This document shows positions 1 through 5,235 of a stretch of DNA of 7,234 nt, in pieces; position 1 is the stretch's first letter, and each line of letters opens with the position of its first letter. Source of the DNA: JBAYVY01 sp041674345 (GTDB taxonomy: Bacteria; Planctomycetota; Phycisphaerae; Phycisphaerales; Zrk34); NCBI GenBank assembly GCA_041674345.1, contig JBAYVY010000183.1, positions 1 to 7,234 on the forward strand, given 5' to 3'. Made by a program: the position numbers and the translations under genes. A model generated the notes under the pieces. That model saw only the letters and a list, made by a program, of their open reading frames with translations. It searched no databases and was not told the origin of the DNA.

Positions 1-1
1 A

Positions 2-379
2 CATTTTCGCAAGACGGGCATCGGCCTGGTGAATCTGGCGCAGGACATGCCGGTGCTGGATGACGTGTTGCTGGAAAACAAGTGGGCGAAAAAAGCGGTG
101 CGGCATCACCACGTGTTCGCCGATATGTTCAACCAAACCCCGCTGGGCAAACTCACGTTCACCGGCGTGTTCGTCAGTTCCATCGTGTTCATGTTCGCGC
201 ATTCCATGCGCGACTGGCCCGCGGCGATCTTCTGCGGCGTGATGTATTGCCTGGTCGTGTGGTGGACCAATCGCGGCGCCAAAAAACTCGGCCTGGGCCC
301 CGCCGTCTGGGCGCACGCCATCACCAACGCCATGCTCTGGGTTTACACCCTTCACACCGCCGACTGGCGGTTCATTTAG
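2..379 (+). CDS. CPBP/CAAX-type intramembrane protease, C-terminal part (5' end outside window)
   Basis: This is the C-terminal 125 residues of a membrane protein; the frame is open to the left edge, so the true start lies upstream and the GTG at 29 is probably internal. Three hydrophobic stretches are visible, roughly residues 55-68 (ending FMFAH), 74-86 (AAIFCGVMYCLVVWW) and 100-117 (WAHAITNAMLWVYTL). The two histidines in FAHSMRDWPA and WAHAITNAML match the conserved His positions of CPBP (CAAX protease and bacteriocin-processing) metalloproteases, where they assist an upstream EExxxR motif. That motif is not in the visible part, so catalytic competence cannot be judged. The ending (Y-T-L-H-T-A-D-W-R-F) resembles the PEP-CTERM-associated CAAX protease subfamily, which ends in a similar TGxWxFW block; this subfamily assignment is from memory and is tentative. 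The gene converges on the glycosyltransferase at 388-1557 with only 8 bp between stop codons. Confidence 0.75.
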   Translation, partial: HFRKTGIGLVNLAQDMPVLDDVLLENKWAKKAVRHHHVFADMFNQTPLGKLTFTGVFVSSIVFMFAHSMRDWPAAIFCGVMYCLVVWWTNRGAKKLGLGPAVWAHAITNAMLWVYTLHTADWRFI

Positions 380-387
380 GCGCGGCC

Positions 388-1557
388 TCACGGGGGGGGA
401 ATCACACGGGCATAGCACGCTTCCAGCCGCTCGATGATGCGTGGCCAGCGCAGGTTCTGATCCACCCAGTCATGCCCGGCTTGTCCCATCTGTTGCCGAA
501 GGGCCGGGTCATCGCGCAATTGAGCGATGGCCCGCGCGATCGCGACCGAATCAAGGGGCACGACCAAACCCGCTCCGGCGCGGGTCACATCCTCATGCAA
601 ATGCACCTGGTCGGAGACGATCACCGGCACGCCCGCCCACATCGCCTCGGCCACGACCATGCCGAAGTTCTCATGCCGGCTGGTCAGCGTGAACGCCATC
701 GCGCCGGCCATCGCGGCGAGTTTATCGCCGCCCCACAACGGGCCGACGAAATGCACACGGTCCAACACGCCCAGTCGTTCCAATCGCGCGGTCAGCGGCG
801 TCTGTTCCCCGCCGTCGGGGCCGACGACCACCCATTGCAACTGCGGTTCATCGGCGGCGAGTCGCGCGAAGGCGTCCGCCAAATAGTCCAGCCCCTTGAT
901 CGGATGAAGCCGGCCGAGGAACAGGATGTAGGGCCGGTTCGCGATGCGAGGAAAAAGCTGATGGAAGCGGCCCCGGTCAATGGGTTGATTCAGTTCGTGA
1001 TCCGACAGGCCGGGCGGCATGACGCAGACCGGCGCTTTGAGACCGATGGCCGGAAAAGAAGTGGATTCGATGTTTGAAGTGGCGTGGTAGAACGCCGCGC
1101 CGGTGAGTATCCTGCGAAATCCCATCGCCAGAGCGATGCGTTTTTTCAAACCGCGCCGTCGCAGACACGACGGATCGAGCATTCCGTGCGGCGAAAGGGC
1201 ATAGGGCTTGCCCAGTTCGCGGCTGACATCCGCGCCGGTCTTCGCAAGCGCGTCCCACACGCCATGCACATGAACCACATCCCGGTCGGCCAGCAACGGG
1301 CGCAGCGCGGCCTTGAGTTTGCCGGTCAGCATTTGCCGCACCACCCCCACTGACGAAATGAAGCGGAAATCCACCCGATCCGCGCCGGGTGTTTTTCGCA
1401 GAAGTTCCGCGACCACCGGCTGCCTGTCGCCGGCATCCAGTGCGATCAGCCGGACATCGTGTCCCCGATCCGCCAGTGCCGGGACCATGCCCATCACCAC
1501 GGTGGCCGGGCCGCCGGATATCGGGTCGATCGATGCTATGACATGGGCCATTCGCAT
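388..1557 (-). CDS. Glycosyltransferase family 4 (GT-B fold), group 1
   Basis: This 389-residue protein has the full layout of a GT4 retaining glycosyltransferase, which moves a sugar from a nucleotide-sugar donor to a lipid-linked or polysaccharide acceptor at the cytoplasmic face of the membrane. The N-terminal acceptor domain has the glycine-rich loop ISGGPA (about residues 13-18) and HVHGVWD (96-102). The C-terminal donor domain has LGRLHPIKG (214-222), where the Arg and Lys normally contact the donor phosphates. It also has the EX7E motif in HENFGMVVAEAM (Glu296 and Glu304) followed by GVPVIVSD. There is no signal peptide or clear membrane segment. ATG at 1557 is preferred; an in-frame TTG two codons upstream and an ATG at 1551 are possible, and no strong Shine-Dalgarno decides. 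It is co-oriented with sat but 210 bp downstream of it, behind a hairpin repeat, so it probably has its own promoter. Donor and acceptor cannot be told from sequence; an exopolysaccharide or lipid-glycan role is inferred. Confidence 0.93.
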   Translation of the reverse strand: MRMAHVIASIDPISGGPATVVMGMVPALADRGHDVRLIALDAGDRQPVVAELLRKTPGADRVDFRFISSVGVVRQMLTGKLKAALRPLLADRDVVHVHGVWDALAKTGADVSRELGKPYALSPHGMLDPSCLRRRGLKKRIALAMGFRRILTGAAFYHATSNIESTSFPAIGLKAPVCVMPPGLSDHELNQPIDRGRFHQLFPRIANRPYILFLGRLHPIKGLDYLADAFARLAADEPQLQWVVVGPDGGEQTPLTARLERLGVLDRVHFVGPLWGGDKLAAMAGAMAFTLTSRHENFGMVVAEAMWAGVPVIVSDQVHLHEDVTRAGAGLVVPLDSVAIARAIAQLRDDPALRQQMGQAGHDWVDQNLRWPRIIERLEACYARVIPPP

Positions 1558-1643
1558 GGACAATTCTCAGGGGAACCGATCCTCCGGGGACCGCGCCCGG
1601 GGTGACCGCTCCGAAACCGGCGATGGAATATCTCCGCCGATTC

Positions 1644-1649
1644 ATCATA
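1644..1649 (-). promoter_or_regulatory. Candidate -10 box for the GT4 gene
   Basis: Read on the minus strand the sequence is GGTATGATGAATC, whose TATGAT matches the sigma-70 -10 consensus at five of six positions. It lies about 87 bp upstream of the ATG at 1557. No convincing -35 box is seen 16-18 bp further upstream. It is called mainly because the gene is separated from sat by a hairpin and needs a promoter. Confidence 0.3.
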
Positions 1650-1697
1650 CCAGACCGGGAGAATGGTGTAACGAAAAGCCCGGCGATTCACGTGAAA

Positions 1698-1764
1698 ATT
1701 GCGGATTGCGGATTTCGGATTTCGGATTGGCTCATTCCGCAATCCGCAATCCGCAATCCGAAAT
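1698..1764. repeat. Iterated heptamer hairpin (GCGGATT-type)
   Basis: Four 7-bp units run in tandem on the + strand: GCGGATT, GCGGATT, TCGGATT, TCGGATT (1701-1728). After a 5-bp spacer, four inverted units follow: ATTCCGC, AATCCGC, AATCCGC, AATCCGA (1734-1761). In one register the arms form a 28-bp stem with a few mismatches. In a shifted register 1698-1714 pairs perfectly with 1741-1757 over 17 bp. The element begins 4 bp beyond the sat stop codon and could act as a transcription terminator or mRNA 3'-end stabiliser for sat, although there is no U-tract after it. No encoded enzyme or target-site duplication is visible. Confidence 0.85.
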
Positions 1765-1767
1765 GCC

Positions 1768-3030
1768 TCACCCCTGCTTCATCGCCGCCGCCAGGATCGC
1801 GCTGGTGCTCGGTCGCATGATGCGCGGATCGACCTGTTCCCCGGCCTGCAACGTCGCACGCACCTGCTTGCCGCTGATGAACACCGGCTTCTCCTCCTGG
1901 TGGTTGTCCATCAAATCCACCCGCCCGGCCGATTCGTAATACGCGGCGAATCCGACTTTCACCGGCTGGATGTGCAACTCGCCGTGCAACTGATCGAAAA
2001 TCTCCTGCGCGTCGAAATCGCCCCAGATCGGTGTGCCGTCGTGATACGGCGCGTCGGCGTGCTTGCGGCCGATGATGATGTGCGTGAACCCCATGTTCTG
2101 CCGGTAAATCGCGTGCATGATCGCTTCGCTCGGCCCGCCGTAGAACATTTTGATGTCCAGCCCCAGCAGCAGCACGCGATCCGGCACCGACCCGCCGACC
2201 TTCTTCCACAACGCCGCGTCGCTGTCGCCGTCGCCCAGTTCGCGCGATTCGATCAGCCGCTCGTAGGTCTTCATGCGAATCGTCGCCGAGACATCATCGC
2301 CCTTGGTCTCGCCGAGCAACGGGTTCAACACCGCCACCGCGTTTTTGCCCTGTCTCAGCAATGTTTCCAAACCGTACACCAGCGCGTACTCATGCGCCCG
2401 ATGCAACGGATTGCGTGTCTGAAAGGCGACCGCCGCGTCGTAACCCTTGGCTTCGAGCATCTGGCGAATCCGGGCCGGGCTTTGAATGTGCGCCCCGAAC
2501 TCCGGGTGTTCCGCGGGCGGGATCACGTGCAGTTCCCCGCCGACCAGATGGGTTTTGTCCGCGTTGTCGGGGTTTTTCAGCACGATGTCCGCCCCCGGAT
2601 GATCGGTACGGTCGGTGCGATAGACGCACTGGAGGTACGCCGGTTTGTCCCACGCATACACGCTTTGCACATCCAGCGTGGCGACGATGTCGCCCTTAAC
2701 GTTGACCACCGCCACGGTTTGACCGGGCTTGATCTGTTGCGCCAGTTGCGACGTGATCGGGAACGCCAGCGGAATCGTCCACGCCAGTTTCTTCCCGCCC
2801 CCGGAAGGTTGGACCACCACCTGCTCGGCCAGCACGCGGTTCCACGCATCTTCGTTCATCGGGCCGACGAGAGGGCTGAGCGTGCCGTCGGCGATGCGAT
2901 ACACCGTCGAAAGATCGCCGTTGGACACCGGCAGCTTCGCCATCGTGCGTGCTCCGTCGATCAACTTCCGGGGGTCGGACACCAAGCGATTGACAAGCGT
3001 ACCACCATGCGGCTCGATCAGATGCGACAT
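1768..3030 (-). CDS. sat: Sulfate adenylyltransferase (ATP sulfurylase), homo-oligomeric type
   Basis: This 420-residue cytoplasmic enzyme catalyses ATP + sulfate = APS + pyrophosphate. It belongs to the single-polypeptide Sat/Met3 family, not the heterodimeric CysDN type. Hallmarks are QTRNPLHRAHE (204-214), the HxxH-like nucleotidyltransferase motif that binds ATP and sulfate; PLLGETKGDDV (237-247); LGLDIKMFYGGPSEA (289-303); the ATP-binding block IIIGRKHADAPYHDG (318-332); and ISGKQVR (385-391) near the C terminus. The N terminus (LIEPHGG) and the GDGDSDAALWKKVG stretch also match this family. Length is normal for bacterial Sat, and no APS-kinase domain is fused. The ATG at 3030 has an AGGAG 8 bp upstream. 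It is transcribed divergently from murC and bracketed by two hairpin repeats. Neither aprAB, dsr, cysC nor cysH is in the window, so assimilation, dissimilation and sulfur oxidation (reverse direction) all remain open. Confidence 0.97.
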   Translation of the reverse strand: MSHLIEPHGGTLVNRLVSDPRKLIDGARTMAKLPVSNGDLSTVYRIADGTLSPLVGPMNEDAWNRVLAEQVVVQPSGGGKKLAWTIPLAFPITSQLAQQIKPGQTVAVVNVKGDIVATLDVQSVYAWDKPAYLQCVYRTDRTDHPGADIVLKNPDNADKTHLVGGELHVIPPAEHPEFGAHIQSPARIRQMLEAKGYDAAVAFQTRNPLHRAHEYALVYGLETLLRQGKNAVAVLNPLLGETKGDDVSATIRMKTYERLIESRELGDGDSDAALWKKVGGSVPDRVLLLGLDIKMFYGGPSEAIMHAIYRQNMGFTHIIIGRKHADAPYHDGTPIWGDFDAQEIFDQLHGELHIQPVKVGFAAYYESAGRVDLMDNHQEEKPVFISGKQVRATLQAGEQVDPRIMRPSTSAILAAAMKQG

Positions 3031-3038
3031 GAATCATG

Positions 3039-3043
3039 CTCCT
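3039..3043 (-). promoter_or_regulatory. Ribosome binding site of sat
   Basis: On the minus strand AGGAG lies 8 bp before the ATG at 3030 and fixes that start. It is the clearest Shine-Dalgarno in the window; several other genes here have weak or no such site. Confidence 0.75.
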
Positions 3044-3133
3044 GCGCGGACTGTTTTTGAGGCGAACACGGCCACCATTTACCAGAGGGTTGCACATGGT
3101 AGCGATGCCCCGCCCGGGCCGCAATGCGACAGG

Positions 3134-3139
3134 TATATA
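3134..3139 (-). promoter_or_regulatory. Candidate -10 box for sat, within palindrome GGTATATACC
   Basis: TATATA on the minus strand lies about 104 bp upstream of the sat start and is preceded by GGG, similar to the other TATAAT-like boxes in this window. The best -35-like word upstream, TTGAGT, is about 20 bp away, too far for a standard sigma-70 promoter. Because the box is self-complementary it could instead be a regulator site. Confidence 0.25.
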
Positions 3140-3155
3140 CCCTCCGCGACTAAGA

Positions 3156-3166
3156 GTTGACTCAAC
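3156..3166. promoter_or_regulatory. Perfect palindrome GTTGACTCAAC, possible operator
   Basis: Five bases on each side of the central C are perfectly inverted. It sits in the divergent sat/murC promoter region, immediately before the heptamer hairpin and upstream of the sat -10 candidate, where a dimeric regulator could act. The half-site is short and no partner copy is seen, so a chance palindrome is possible. Confidence 0.3.
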
Positions 3167-3245
3167 GGATGTGCGATGCTCAATGTGCGATGTTCAATGT
3201 CAGCGAATGAGACCCGGTGCCTTCACATTGCACATCGTACATCCG
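3166..3245. repeat. Iterated heptamer hairpin (NNNATGT-type)
   Basis: Five 7-bp units run in tandem: CGGATGT, GCGATGC, TCAATGT, GCGATGT, TCAATGT (3166-3200); seen differently, this is an almost exact 14-bp direct repeat (3169-3182 and 3183-3196, one difference). After a 24-bp spacer three inverted units follow: ACATTGC, ACATCGT, ACATCCG (3225-3245). The outermost units pair perfectly and the inner ones with one mismatch or G-U pairs. It has the same build as the repeat at 1698-1764 but a different unit sequence. It lies between the divergent promoters of sat and murC. Confidence 0.8.
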
Positions 3246-3265
3246 AATAGATTGACCGTGTGAGG

Positions 3266-3271
3266 TATAAT
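3266..3271 (+). promoter_or_regulatory. Candidate -10 box (TATAAT) for murC
   Basis: An exact TATAAT, preceded by GAGG, lies 69 bp before the chosen murC ATG. A TTGACC is present at 3252-3257 but only 8 bp away, too close to serve as its -35. If functional, transcription would start near 3278 and the GTG at 3260 could not be the start codon. Confidence 0.4.
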
Positions 3272-3340
3272 TCCACGGCGTTTGCCGAAATTGATCCCGC
3301 CGCTTGCCGCCGTCCGATATTAACAGGCAGGTCCACCCAG

Positions 3341-4945
3341 ATGACTTCATCGCGTCCCCAACCTGTCATTTCCCTCGAACCCGATCAACCGCTTTTGCTC
3401 CACGGTGCCCGCGTCCATTTCGTCGGCATCGGCGGCTGCGGGATGAGCGGCCTGGCGCGCATCGCGCAGGCCGCCGGCGCTATCTGCTCCGGCAGCGACA
3501 TGGGCGAATCCGCCGTCACGCAATCGCTGGTCAGCCACGACATCCCCGTGACGTTTCAGCAAACCGCCGAGTCGGTTCCCGCCCGGTGCGATCTGGTCGT
3601 CATCAGTGCCGCGATCAACGCCCAACATCCCGAACGCCTCGAAGCGCAACGCCGCGATATCCCCGTGATGAAATACGCCCAGATGCTCGGCCGACTCATG
3701 CTCGGACGCACCGGCGTGGCCGTGTCCGGCACACACGGCAAATCCACCACCACCAGCATGCTCGCCCACGCCGCGATCCACGCCGGTCTCGATCCCACCT
3801 TCATCGTCGGCGCCACCTGCCAGCAAATCGGCGGCGGCTGCCGGGTTTCAAGCAGGGACTTAGGGCAGAAGAAGGGATCAGGGACGAAGGGACGAAGGGA
3901 CGAAGGGAAAGAGGCGGAGCCGATCCCCACTTCGTCCCTCCGTCCCTCCGTCCCTTCGTCCCTACCCAAAGACCTCCTCATCGCCGAGGCGTGCGAATAC
4001 GACCGCTCCTTCCACAACTTCCATCCCACCCATTCAATCATCCTCAACGTCGAAGAAGACCACCTCGACTGCTACGGCTCGCTCGATGAAGTCGTCAAAA
4101 GCTTCAACCACTTCGCCAAACTCACCGGTGGAAACATCGCCGCATGTCAATGCGGCGCCATCGCTCCCTCGCTGCTCATCGGTCACGAATCGGCCCACCG
4201 CACCGCCGTCGCCGCCGGCGTCTCGTGCCCCGTCGAAACCATCGGCTTCGCGCCCGAAGCCGATTACTCCGTCGAAGCCGTTACTTCCGGGGGCATCGCC
4301 GGTCGCCAGCATGTCACCGTCAACCAACACGGCCAACCGCTCATCTCATTCGATCTGCAAATCCCCGGCGAACATATGGCCTACAACGCCGCCGTCGCCG
4401 CCGTCACCGCGCTTCGCCTCGGCGCTTCGCCCCGCCTCGTCAGTGAAGCCCTCTCCGACTTCCGGGGGCTGGACCGCCGAATGCAGGTGCTGGGCACAAC
4501 CGACTCCGCTTCCGGGGGCGACGTGATGGTCATTGACGACTACGGCCACCACCCCACCGAAATCCACACCACCCTCCGTGCCCTTCGCCGCCACTATCAA
4601 CCTCAGCGCCGGGGCGGAAGATTGATCTGTGTCTTCCAGCCGCACCAGCATTCCCGCACCCGATTCCTGCTCGAACAATTCGCCACCAGCTTCGGCGAGG
4701 CCGATGTCGTCATCGTGCCGCACATCTACTTCGTGCGCGACAGCGAGGAAGACCGCCGGGCCGTCAGCGCCGCCGATCTGGTCAAACGTCTGCACAACCG
4801 CGGCACCGAAGCGCTCCACATCGACGACTTCGCCGATATCGTGACCTGGCTGAAAACCAACACCCAGCCCCACGATCTGCTGGTCGTCATGGGAGCCGGC
4901 CCCGTCTGGCAGGTCGCCTACGATTTCCTCGGCCTCAAACACTGA
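3341..4945 (+). CDS. murC: UDP-N-acetylmuramate--L-alanine ligase (MurC) with an in-frame repeat insertion
   Basis: MurC is the cytoplasmic ATP-dependent ligase that adds L-alanine to UDP-MurNAc, the first amino acid of the peptidoglycan stem peptide. The 534-residue product shows HFVGIGGCGMSGLA (26-39, UDP-substrate domain), the P-loop SGTHGKSTTT (129-138), EEDHLD (238-243) and IDDYGHHPTE (398-407, start of the C-terminal ligase domain), all typical of MurC rather than MurD, E or F. The family is usually about 450-490 residues. The excess is explained by roughly residues 170-209, a Gly/Lys/Arg then Ser/Pro-rich stretch encoded by an iterated 8-bp hairpin. It sits between GGGCRV and DLLIAEACEYDRSF, segments that are nearly adjacent in normal MurC. 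The ATG at 3341 is chosen because AGGT lies 8 bp upstream and homology begins soon after it; the open frame continues upstream to a GTG at 3260. The gene stands alone, outside a division and cell wall cluster. All core motifs are intact, so the enzyme is probably active. Confidence 0.96.
   Translation: MTSSRPQPVISLEPDQPLLLHGARVHFVGIGGCGMSGLARIAQAAGAICSGSDMGESAVTQSLVSHDIPVTFQQTAESVPARCDLVVISAAINAQHPERLEAQRRDIPVMKYAQMLGRLMLGRTGVAVSGTHGKSTTTSMLAHAAIHAGLDPTFIVGATCQQIGGGCRVSSRDLGQKKGSGTKGRRDEGKEAEPIPTSSLRPSVPSSLPKDLLIAEACEYDRSFHNFHPTHSIILNVEEDHLDCYGSLDEVVKSFNHFAKLTGGNIAACQCGAIAPSLLIGHESAHRTAVAAGVSCPVETIGFAPEADYSVEAVTSGGIAGRQHVTVNQHGQPLISFDLQIPGEHMAYNAAVAAVTALRLGASPRLVSEALSDFRGLDRRMQVLGTTDSASGGDVMVIDDYGHHPTEIHTTLRALRRHYQPQRRGGRLICVFQPHQHSRTRFLLEQFATSFGEADVVIVPHIYFVRDSEEDRRAVSAADLVKRLHNRGTEALHIDDFADIVTWLKTNTQPHDLLVVMGAGPVWQVAYDFLGLKH
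3855..3962. repeat. Iterated octamer hairpin inside murC (GGGACGAA-type)
   Basis: The left arm contains three exact copies of GGGACGAA (3881-3904), flanked by degenerate GGG-led units from 3855 and up to 3912. After an 18-bp spacer come four inverted units: TTCGTCCC, TCCGTCCC, TCCGTCCC, TTCGTCCC (3931-3962). The reading frame of murC is kept through the whole element. Because 8 is not a multiple of 3, three units give eight codons and every frame reads the same set, with no stop on either strand. The two TCCGTCCC units mispair (A-C) in the murC mRNA but pair as G-U in RNA of the opposite strand. Confidence 0.9.
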
Positions 4946-4984
4946 CGCCGCAAAATGAGGGCGGCCGAAGCGTAAAGCATCGGA

Positions 4985-4990
4985 TATAAT
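4985..4990 (+). promoter_or_regulatory. Candidate -10 box (TATAAT) before the small ORF
   Basis: An exact TATAAT lies 40 bp after the murC stop. It overlaps the ATG at 4989, so if used it rules out that start and puts transcription within a few bases of the ATG at 5001, giving an almost leaderless mRNA. No -35 box is evident. Confidence 0.35.
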
Positions 4991-5225
4991 GAATGTCATC
5001 ATGGTGTCCATACGCAAACATCTCGATTCGCAGACCGTTGATCTGCCCGAAGCCGCGTCCTTGATCGGCAAGGATGTCCGCATCATCATCGTCGAGGAAC
5101 CCACAGCCCGGCCCCCAAGGGATTTGTCCGCATTGAATCGCCTCGCCGGTCAGATCGATATGGACTTTGACGCCATCGACGATCTTCGCCGACGGAGCGT
5201 CGCCAATCCGCTTCAAATCCCCTAA
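4989..5225 (+). CDS. Small acidic protein of unknown function, faintly antitoxin-like
   Basis: The ORF encodes 78 residues from the ATG at 4989, or 74 from the ATG at 5001, which may be the true start because a TATAAT box overlaps the first one. Its N-terminal half alternates short beta-like segments (VSIRKHLDSQTVDLP, then GKDVRIIIVEEP) and its C-terminal half is charged and probably helical (LSALNRLAGQIDMDFDAIDDLRRRS). That arrangement resembles small antitoxins of type II systems found near toxin genes in many free-living bacteria, but no toxin-sized ORF adjoins it. It ends 10 bp before the downstream glycosyltransferase, suggesting co-transcription and possibly translational coupling. No family was recognised with certainty; a short leader peptide or small regulator is equally possible. 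Confidence 0.55.
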   Translation: MNVIMVSIRKHLDSQTVDLPEAASLIGKDVRIIIVEEPTARPPRDLSALNRLAGQIDMDFDAIDDLRRRSVANPLQIP

Positions 5226-5235
5226 AATCTTCATC

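Larger units (their letters stand above)
3031..3340. other. Divergent sat/murC intergenic region, 310 bp
   Basis: This stretch carries no supported gene. From left to right it holds the sat ribosome binding site (3039-3043), a leader of about 90 bases for sat, a palindromic GGTATATACC (3132-3141), a perfect 11-bp palindrome GTTGACTCAAC (3156-3166), an iterated heptamer hairpin (3166-3245), a TATAAT box pointing to murC (3266-3271) and the murC leader. The open frame that extends murC upstream from a GTG at 3260 is judged non-coding because it has no homology to the MurC N terminus. No riboswitch class was recognised in either leader. Confidence 0.7.

Noticed and set aside
82..1077. Long + strand open frame (331 codons)
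   Set aside because: It overlaps the CPBP gene in another frame and runs antisense into the GT4 gene; both of those have family motifs and this one has none.
1699..3060. Long + strand open frame (453 codons) over sat
   Set aside because: It is antisense to sat, whose minus-strand product has all Sat motifs; the + product is Arg/His/Val-rich without motifs and is a high-GC shadow.
3260..3340. Upstream GTG start for murC, adding 27 residues
   Set aside because: The extension resembles no MurC N terminus and includes the TATAAT box, while ATG 3341 has a suitably spaced AGGT.
3855..3962. CRISPR array or a frameshifted/broken murC
   Set aside because: The units are 8 bp, tandem without spacers and inverted, so this is not a CRISPR; the reading frame is continuous and the motifs on both sides are in the same frame, so the gene is not broken.
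4947..4965. Hairpin after murC as a terminator
   Set aside because: The stem is only about 5 bp and no U-tract follows.
4346..5104. Minus-strand open frame (252 codons) over the murC 3' half
   Set aside because: It is antisense to the conserved C-terminal domain of MurC and has no recognisable motif.
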